Assembly (NCBI RefSeq): GCF_000238075.1 | Contig: NZ_JH414504.1 | Location: 1,034,504 to 1,098,503, forward strand | Length of the DNA: 64,000 bases | Direction: 5' to 3' | DNA from: Oribacterium asaccharolyticum ACB7 | GTDB taxonomy: Bacteria > Bacillota > Clostridia > Lachnospirales > Lachnospiraceae | Shown: positions 58,993-64,000 of the stretch, piece by piece | How the letters are laid out: every line of letters begins with the position of its first letter | How positions within the stretch are numbered: the first letter of the stretch is position 1 | The notes under the pieces: model-generated | What the model was told of the DNA's origin: nothing | Database searches by the model: none | What the model saw: the letters and a program-made list of their open reading frames with translations, nothing else | Program-made: the position numbers and the translations under genes

Positions 58993-60297
58993 CTATTCCC
59001 TTACATATAGCGGCTCCTCAGTCCTTGCTCCCTTTGCAAAATCTCCTCTTTGTAAGGTCACAAAATCCATATAGGGAACCCGATGCAAAATATCCCGACA
59101 GCTTTCATAGATTTCCTTAAAGCATTCATGACAATGCTCCTCCGGCATGTCCACAATAATCAGATAAGAAGTAGTTCCGCTTTCATCCCTTTTTAAAAGC
59201 ATATCCAACATTGCAATCTCGGAATGTGTCTTTGCAAAGGATATAAGTCTCCTATGCAAGGCTTCCACTTCTTCATTTTCCTCCGGATAGCCCAGCAGAA
59301 CCTCCGTATCTTTCTTCACTTCCACGGACTGTACTTTCGCTTCCCCAAATTCACTTTGGTATCCCGGGGAACTCATCAGGTTATGGATAAGTGTAGGGCT
59401 TACATAGAAGAGCTGTGGTCCATAAGGATTAATTACAAATCCCTCTCCCTTAGTAAGCATGGAAACAATTTGAGGGAAGCCGGCAATCATGGTTTCTCTT
59501 TTCCATCCTGCCTCCATCTGCTGATTCATAGCCCCCATTTGCTGATCCATAGCGCCCAGTGCAAACCAATCCGTAAACACCGGAAGGGCCGATTCTCCCC
59601 GATCCATCGTTACATGAGGGATGGTGAGCTTCATCCCCGCCTTTAGGGTTACAGAGCCATCCTTTTCTCCCATTGGCAGGCTTCCGTCTGTCTCTATCGC
59701 CACCAGGTAATGACTTCGTACCAGCTCTCTAAAAAAGAGATTCAGAAATTCTCCCTCTCCTTGCCTTTCAAAAAACACGCGACTTAAGCCTAAAAGATAG
59801 GGATTCTCCACCGCTTGATGCACATTTGCTTCAATCTGATAGGGAATATCCGTGATTACAGCATATTTCCAGTCCGGAGAAAGAATATCTTTTCGAGAGA
59901 AGAAGAGCTTTACCCTTCTCGCCCCTTGTGTTTCCGGTGTTTCCTCTTGTTCCTCTTGTTCCTCTTTTTTTACCTGCTCCGCAAATGTCGTACTTTCTTC
60001 TATCTTCATAATCGTTAGGTGAGAAATCGTTCCATCACGATGCAGGGCATAAGCTTTCTCCCCTTCTTTGGCATTTCCAAAGAGTTGGCCTTCTACAGAA
60101 AAACAATCCCCCTCTACAGTTGCATAGCTTTCCGCCATCAGAGTAAAGCGGGTTCGCTCAGCTCTGTCATGGTTTTCTTGCTGCTCTACATTGTCATTGC
60201 TATGCTTCTCGGAATCGACTCCATTCCCACTATTCCTTTGATTTTCAGACTTAGCCTCGTCTTTTCGAGCAAAAAACTTCTTTAATCCTTCTAACAT
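58993..60297 (-). CDS. SseB-like protein
   Basis: The ATG at 60297 follows GGGAGGAT. The 434-residue protein has a charged N-terminus (about 1-45, Asn/Glu/Lys-rich). A beta-rich domain comes next, then an SseB-type region (FFRELVRSHYLVAIETDG, LPVFTDWFALGAMDQ, GEGFVINPYGPQLFYVS). The C-terminal SseB domain has EVLLGYPEENEEVEALHRRL and YLIIVDMPEEHCHECFKEIY. SseB was named for serine sensitivity; its biochemical role is unclear. The repeat MDQQMGAMNQQM is a small local duplication. The gap 58835-58992 holds nothing clear. Confidence 0.8.
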   Translation of the reverse strand: MLEGLKKFFARKDEAKSENQRNSGNGVDSEKHSNDNVEQQENHDRAERTRFTLMAESYATVEGDCFSVEGQLFGNAKEGEKAYALHRDGTISHLTIMKIEESTTFAEQVKKEEQEEQEETPETQGARRVKLFFSRKDILSPDWKYAVITDIPYQIEANVHQAVENPYLLGLSRVFFERQGEGEFLNLFFRELVRSHYLVAIETDGSLPMGEKDGSVTLKAGMKLTIPHVTMDRGESALPVFTDWFALGAMDQQMGAMNQQMEAGWKRETMIAGFPQIVSMLTKGEGFVINPYGPQLFYVSPTLIHNLMSSPGYQSEFGEAKVQSVEVKKDTEVLLGYPEENEEVEALHRRLISFAKTHSEIAMLDMLLKRDESGTTSYLIIVDMPEEHCHECFKEIYESCRDILHRVPYMDFVTLQRGDFAKGARTEEPLYVRE

Positions 60298-60661
60298 TCT
60301 ATCCTCCCGAAATCGCATAATTTCAGACTAAAGATTTGCGAAATCCCCTTTGTCCCTGTTCCTTTTGTGCTATACTGTAGGCAAATACTATATCCCTTAA
60401 AAAAATCTTGAACTCACAGCATTCTCTATAATCTCAAAAACATAAAAAGCAATTCTATAAAGTTTCTAAAAAGTAAACCTACTCAAGTATTTTATCTTAT
60501 TATTCCACTGTATTCCATACACTTATTTATCTTCTATAACTCTTCTAAGGCTATCGTCACGTATCCTAATATTTTGTATAGATTCATGCATTATCACAAT
60601 ACTCTTCTTTTATTTTAATTCATTCTTCTTTTTTCCCTTAGCAAAATCAGTTCCATTTTCT
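60298..60661. other. 364-bp AT-rich gap without a recognisable gene
   Basis: I see no reading frame with a ribosome site, no terminator hairpin and no repeat. A TGTGCTATACTGTAG phrase near 60366-60380 looks like an extended -10 element on the plus strand with nothing obvious downstream. Confidence 0.4.
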
Positions 60662-60690
60662 TTGACACCCTATTAAATAGGGTGTATCAT
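60662..60690 (+). promoter_or_regulatory. Promoter with palindromic operator for the RelE/HTH toxin-antitoxin pair
   Basis: TTGACA (60662-60667), a 17-bp spacer and TATCAT (60685-60690). A perfect 10-1-10 palindrome (60665-60685; arms ACACCCTATT and AATAGGGTGT) fills the whole spacer and overlaps both boxes, 17 bp before the toxin start. Confidence 0.85.
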
Positions 60691-60706
60691 ATCAGGAGAC
60701 AAGACT

Positions 60707-61057
60707 ATGACAAGAACATTTATTCAAACCAATGAGTTTTCCAAAAATTGGGATATATTGGGCTTTGATGATGAAGACCTACGCTTATTGGAACTTAGCA
60801 TTCTAGAACATCCGGAAAAATATCCTATCATGAAAGGAACCGGTGGGCTTCGAAAAGCCAGAATTTCTTTGGATAAAAAAGGGAAAAGCGGAGGAGCCAG
60901 AGTTTGCTTCGTGGATTTTATTTTGGTTGAGACGGTATATCTGATTACCGTATACGGAAAGAAAGAAAAAGACAATCTTTCCAACGCAGAACGAAATCAA
61001 ATCAAAAAGATGATTGATACGCTAAAAAAGACCTTGGAGGAGGCACACAATGAGTAA
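60707..61057 (+). CDS. RelE/HigB2-like toxin
   Basis: The 116-residue protein reads TRTFIQTNEFSKNWDILGF, LEHPEKYPIMKGTGGLRKAR, GGARVCFVDFILVETVYLIT and VYGKKEKDNLSNAERNQIKK. The G-R-VCF and YGKKEKDNLS motifs match HigB2/RelE-type toxins encoded before an HTH antitoxin. A CAGGAGAC ribosome site precedes the ATG. It overlaps the antitoxin gene by 8 bp. Confidence 0.9.
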   Translation: MTRTFIQTNEFSKNWDILGFDDEDLRLLELSILEHPEKYPIMKGTGGLRKARISLDKKGKSGGARVCFVDFILVETVYLITVYGKKEKDNLSNAERNQIKKMIDTLKKTLEEAHNE

Positions 61058-61385
61058 AAAAGCAGTATTCGACAGCATTTTATCCGGACTAAATGAAGCA
61101 CTGGAAGATGCAAAAAAAGAGACTCCCTCGTTAAAAAGACAGCAGGTCACCGTTATTCCGCTTAAAGTATATGGAGCAAATGATATAAAAAAAATCAGAA
61201 ATTCAACCGGTCTGTCCCAAAAATACTTTGCAAGTTATATGGGCGTTTCCATTAAAACTGTAGAAGCTTGGGAAGCAGGTACCAACCATCCTTCCGGTTC
61301 AGCCAGCAGACTTCTTCACATGATGGAATTGGATAACGAACTCACAGAAAAATATCCCTTTATTTCCAAGGCTTCCTCCACCTGA
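61050..61385 (+). CDS. HTH (XRE) antitoxin of the RelE-like pair
   Basis: The 111-residue protein has a linker with LKRQQVTVIPLKVYGANDIK then a helix-turn-helix: IRNSTGLSQKYFASYMGVSI, KTVEAWEAGTNHPSGSASRL. The ending LLHMMELDNEL is typical of HigA2-like antitoxins. It likely binds the palindrome at 60665-60685 to repress the operon. Confidence 0.9.
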   Translation: MSKKAVFDSILSGLNEALEDAKKETPSLKRQQVTVIPLKVYGANDIKKIRNSTGLSQKYFASYMGVSIKTVEAWEAGTNHPSGSASRLLHMMELDNELTEKYPFISKASST

Positions 61386-61527
61386 TATTTTTCACAAGAA
61401 AATCACACCCTTCTTTCTTCAAGAGGTCTATACTATGCGACGAAGAATAGCATGATTTCACGAAAAGATGTATAGTACTTGAACAATGCAGATTCCCCGA
61501 AGGGATGGAAGGTCGAAAGGAGTCGTT

Positions 61528-61833
61528 ATGGAAATCCAAAAAACAGCCAGTGCCGGCACTACGGAGAAATGTGATTGCCTGGTAACCGTTTCCAAAGGAA
61601 GCGGCGGCAGAACGGTGCAGCTTAAGTCCAAGGTGCTCTACGAGTACGGAGACAGAATGGTCGCCTTGGTACACCAGTGCCTTACGAAAATGGGCATTCA
61701 GGATGCCCTCGTGGAGGTAGAGGACATGGGCGCCTTTGACCACATCCTTGTGGCAAGATTACAGGCCGCTGTTTACCGCAGTCAGGATAAAACGGAAAAT
61801 ATTCCTTGGGGGGAGCTGCTCTATGAATCATAA
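61528..61833 (+). CDS. citD: Citrate lyase acyl carrier protein (gamma subunit)
   Basis: The ATG at 61528 follows GAAAGGAG. The 101-residue protein begins MEIQKTASAGTTEKCDCLVT; the Ser in the TASAGTTE-type motif near residue 8 binds the phosphoribosyl-dephospho-CoA group. LVEVEDMGAFDHILVARLQA is the second family block. It carries the acetyl/citryl thioester between CitF and CitE. It starts the citDEF operon and overlaps citE by 11 bp. Confidence 0.94.
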   Translation: MEIQKTASAGTTEKCDCLVTVSKGSGGRTVQLKSKVLYEYGDRMVALVHQCLTKMGIQDALVEVEDMGAFDHILVARLQAAVYRSQDKTENIPWGELLYES

Positions 61834-62725
61834 AAATCGTCTGCGAAGAAGCATGATGTTTCTGAACGCACAGAAACCGAATCTTTTAAAGGATCCTTAT
61901 ATCTATGGGGCGGACTCCTTGATTTTCGATCTGGAGGATGCTGTAGCCCTTGGAGAAAAGGATGCTGCAAGGTTTACCCTCTTTCATGCCTTAAAAAAAG
62001 TAGATTATCAAAACGCAGAAAAAGTGGTGCGGATTAACGGCATCGATACCCCCTTTTGGAAGGAGGATATTCGCTGCGTCGTCTTTGCCGGCTGTGACAG
62101 CATTCGCATTCCGAAAACGGAATCCAAGGAGGATATTCTTTTGGTGGAAGCGGAAGTAGCAAAGGCGGAACAAGAAGCCGGTGTGGCTCCCGGAAGCACC
62201 CTTCTTATGGCGGCCATTGAGTCTGCCAAGGGCGTGGTGCATTTGGAAGAAATATGCCATGCCTCGGAGAGACTCTTCGGGGTAGCTTTATCCGCAGGAG
62301 ATTATACCAAGGATTTACATACAGGAATCAGCGAAAGCGGCGTAGAGCTAAGCGGTGCAAGGCAACTGATGATTATTCATGCCAGAGCCGCAGGAATACA
62401 GTGCTTTGATACCGTTTATACCAATCTGGAGGATATGGAAGGCTTCCGGAAGGAAGTGGAGCTGATTCACACCATGGGCTTTGACGGAAAGTCCATTATA
62501 AACCCGAGACAGATTCCCGTTGTGCATGCTGTTTATACGCCAAGCGAGGAGGAAATTACCTTTGCCGAAAAAGTAGTACAGGAAATTGATGAGAAACGAA
62601 GTCAGGGCATCGGCGTATTTACCGTAGATGGGAAAATGATAGATATCGCCTTTTATGACGGAGCCAAAAGAACCCTTGCGCTGGCAAAGGCTGCCGGCGT
62701 TTTGGAGGAGGTGCAAAATGATTAA
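61823..62725 (+). CDS. citE: Citrate lyase beta subunit
   Basis: The 300-residue HpcH/HpaI-fold lyase reads RRSMMFLNAQKPNLLKDPYI, SLIFDLEDAVALGEKDAAR, VVRINGIDTPFW, IRIPKTESKEDI, AAIESAKGVVHLEEI and GMDYT-like LSAGDYTKDL. Conserved Arg and Glu residues bind the substrate and Mg. It splits citryl-ACP to acetyl-ACP and oxaloacetate. Overlaps citD and citF (8 bp). Confidence 0.95.
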   Translation: MNHKNRLRRSMMFLNAQKPNLLKDPYIYGADSLIFDLEDAVALGEKDAARFTLFHALKKVDYQNAEKVVRINGIDTPFWKEDIRCVVFAGCDSIRIPKTESKEDILLVEAEVAKAEQEAGVAPGSTLLMAAIESAKGVVHLEEICHASERLFGVALSAGDYTKDLHTGISESGVELSGARQLMIIHARAAGIQCFDTVYTNLEDMEGFRKEVELIHTMGFDGKSIINPRQIPVVHAVYTPSEEEITFAEKVVQEIDEKRSQGIGVFTVDGKMIDIAFYDGAKRTLALAKAAGVLEEVQND

Positions 62726-64000
62726 TGCAGTGGGTAGAGAGATTCCGGATGCGGTTTTAGCGGAAACCGGGAAAACGGTATTTCGGGGGAGCAGACATTT
62801 TGACGGCTATTCTTATGAAAAGACAGCAGTAAAAGCAAGAGCACGAATCGGTGGCGAGGGCAGTAAACTGGAGAAGGATTTGCAGGAGGTTTTGCGAAAA
62901 TGCAACGCCCATGACGGCATGACCATCAGCTTTCATCATCATTTTCGGGAAGGAGACCTGGTGGCTATGCAGGTGATGCAGGCTATTCACGAGATGGGCT
63001 TTAAGAACATTACCATCTGTGCCAGCTCCCTAAGCAAAGCACAGGACGAGCTGGTTCCCATGCTGGAAGACGGTACCGTAACCCATATCGAAAGCTCCGG
63101 AGTTCGGGGGAAAATCGGAGAAGCCATCAGTGAGGGGAAATTACAGGGAATCGCTATTCTTCGTTCCCACGGCGGAAGAGTCCGGGCCATCGAAACGGGA
63201 GAAACGAAAATCGACATTGCCTTTATCGGGGCTCCAAGCTGTGATGAATACGGAAATTGCCGGGCAGTAGGGGGAAACAGCAACTGCGGTGTGCTCTCCT
63301 ACTCTGCCATTGATGCGGAGTATGCCGAGTATGTGGTGGTTTTAACGGATTGTCTCGTTCCTTTTCCGAATTTTCCGGCAGATATCAGTATGACTGACGT
63401 GGACTATGTACTAAAGGTGGATGCTATCGGAGATCCGGAAAAAATCGCTACCGGTGCCGCCCGTCCCGTGACGGATAGAAGAAAACTGATGATGGCGGAA
63501 AGCTGTGCAAAGTTCATTGCCGCTACCCCCTATTTTAAAGAAGGCTTCACCTTTCAAACCGGTATAGGCGGTGCAGCCAGTGCCACGGCACTTTGTCTTT
63601 CGGAGAAAATGCGGGAGAAAAACATTCATATGGGCTTTGGCGCCGGAGGAATGTCCAAACCCATGTGCGATTTATTGGATGAGGGTTTGGTTTCCTGCCT
63701 TTTGGATACCCAGGACTTTGATTTACCTTCTATCGAGAATCTGATTTCCCATCCGAAGCATTTTTCCATCAGCACAAAGGAATATGCCGATCCCTTCTGT
63801 AAAGGCGCGGTGGTCAATAAACTGGACTTTGTGATTTTAGGCACTCTGGAAGCAGATATACATTTTCACTGCAATGTGGTGATGAGCTCCGAGGGAGAAT
63901 TAATGGGGGCTCAGGGAGGACATCCGGATACGGCGGCCGGAGCAAAATGCACCATTGTCATCACGCCTTTGGTACAGGGAAGAATTCCCACTATTCGAAA
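62718..64000 (+). CDS. citF: Citrate lyase alpha subunit (cut by the window edge)
   Basis: The ATG at 62718 follows GGAGGAGGTG. The 427 residues visible read MINAVGREIPDAVLAETGKT, MTISFHHHFREGDLVAMQVM, SHGGRVRAIETGETKIDIAF, APSCDEYGNCRAVGG and MSSEGELMGAQGGHPDTAAG, all typical CitF, the citrate:acetyl-ACP transferase. Only the C-terminal part of this about 510-residue family is missing. With a malate operon 8 kb away, the strain appears equipped for organic-acid fermentation; a citrate transporter or citC/citG may lie outside. Confidence 0.95.
   Translation, partial: MINAVGREIPDAVLAETGKTVFRGSRHFDGYSYEKTAVKARARIGGEGSKLEKDLQEVLRKCNAHDGMTISFHHHFREGDLVAMQVMQAIHEMGFKNITICASSLSKAQDELVPMLEDGTVTHIESSGVRGKIGEAISEGKLQGIAILRSHGGRVRAIETGETKIDIAFIGAPSCDEYGNCRAVGGNSNCGVLSYSAIDAEYAEYVVVLTDCLVPFPNFPADISMTDVDYVLKVDAIGDPEKIATGAARPVTDRRKLMMAESCAKFIAATPYFKEGFTFQTGIGGAASATALCLSEKMREKNIHMGFGAGGMSKPMCDLLDEGLVSCLLDTQDFDLPSIENLISHPKHFSISTKEYADPFCKGAVVNKLDFVILGTLEADIHFHCNVVMSSEGELMGAQGGHPDTAAGAKCTIVITPLVQGRIPTIR

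Overview
The window is a chromosomal segment from a low-to-moderate GC, fermentative Firmicute. The gene content (rubrerythrins with a PerR-type regulator, citrate lyase, PepT, a BspA-like surface protein, ComEC/ComEA, several lantibiotic/bacitracin ABC modules) and protein style point to an anaerobic member of the Lachnospiraceae, possibly an oral genus such as Oribacterium. The genus is inference only. No rRNA, tRNA, CRISPR array or transposase was seen.

Layout. 1-18 kb is mostly housekeeping: a helicase fragment, two secreted 3D-domain proteins, holA, hemW, ilvE, a 3-hydroxyacyl-CoA dehydrogenase, lepA, a large BspA-like surface protein split by a frameshift at an A8 tract, rpsT, comEC, degV and gpmI. 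18-20.3 kb is an oxidative-stress block: rubrerythrin, reverse rubrerythrin and a perR-like regulator with a well-placed 7-1-7 operator. 20.3-27.7 kb holds rfbC, an RluA-type pseudouridine synthase, a folate cyclo-ligase, a probable structured RNA of about 570 nt with its own promoter and terminator, then pepT, metA, a D-Ala-D-Ala carboxypeptidase and comEA. 28-30.3 kb is an AT-rich operon of an SPFH/zinc-ribbon protein, two small membrane proteins and a tiny hydrophobic ORF. 30.4-36.2 kb has sodA, an ECF sigma/anti-sigma pair with an in-frame amber codon in the sigma gene, corA, a lipoprotein with two cystatin-like repeats, tag and a yefM-yoeB pair.

36.3-49.4 kb is the main accessory region. 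An AT-rich cassette (LanFEG-type ABC transporter plus response regulator and kinase) lies between two direct repeats of about 157 bp. The repeats carry a terminator and the 3' end of the neighbouring erythromycin-esterase-like gene. Beside it sit that esterase gene and a complete BceRS-BceAB module, giving two independent antimicrobial-peptide sensing and export systems side by side.

49.7-64 kb has a CmpB-type membrane protein, a malate pair (AEC transporter plus malic/malolactic enzyme), dinJ-yafQ, an orphan higA next to a decayed higB, dinB, a YjbR-MGMT fusion, a PTS EIIC-like protein, an SseB-like protein, a second RelE/HTH toxin-antitoxin pair with a palindromic promoter, and the start of citDEF. 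Malate and citrate genes suggest organic-acid fermentation.

Five signals most deserve follow-up: the unidentified large RNA, the repeat-bounded resistance cassette, the A AAA AAG frameshift in the surface protein, the amber codon in the sigma factor, and a family of about 36-bp imperfect palindromes that has entered at least two coding sequences.
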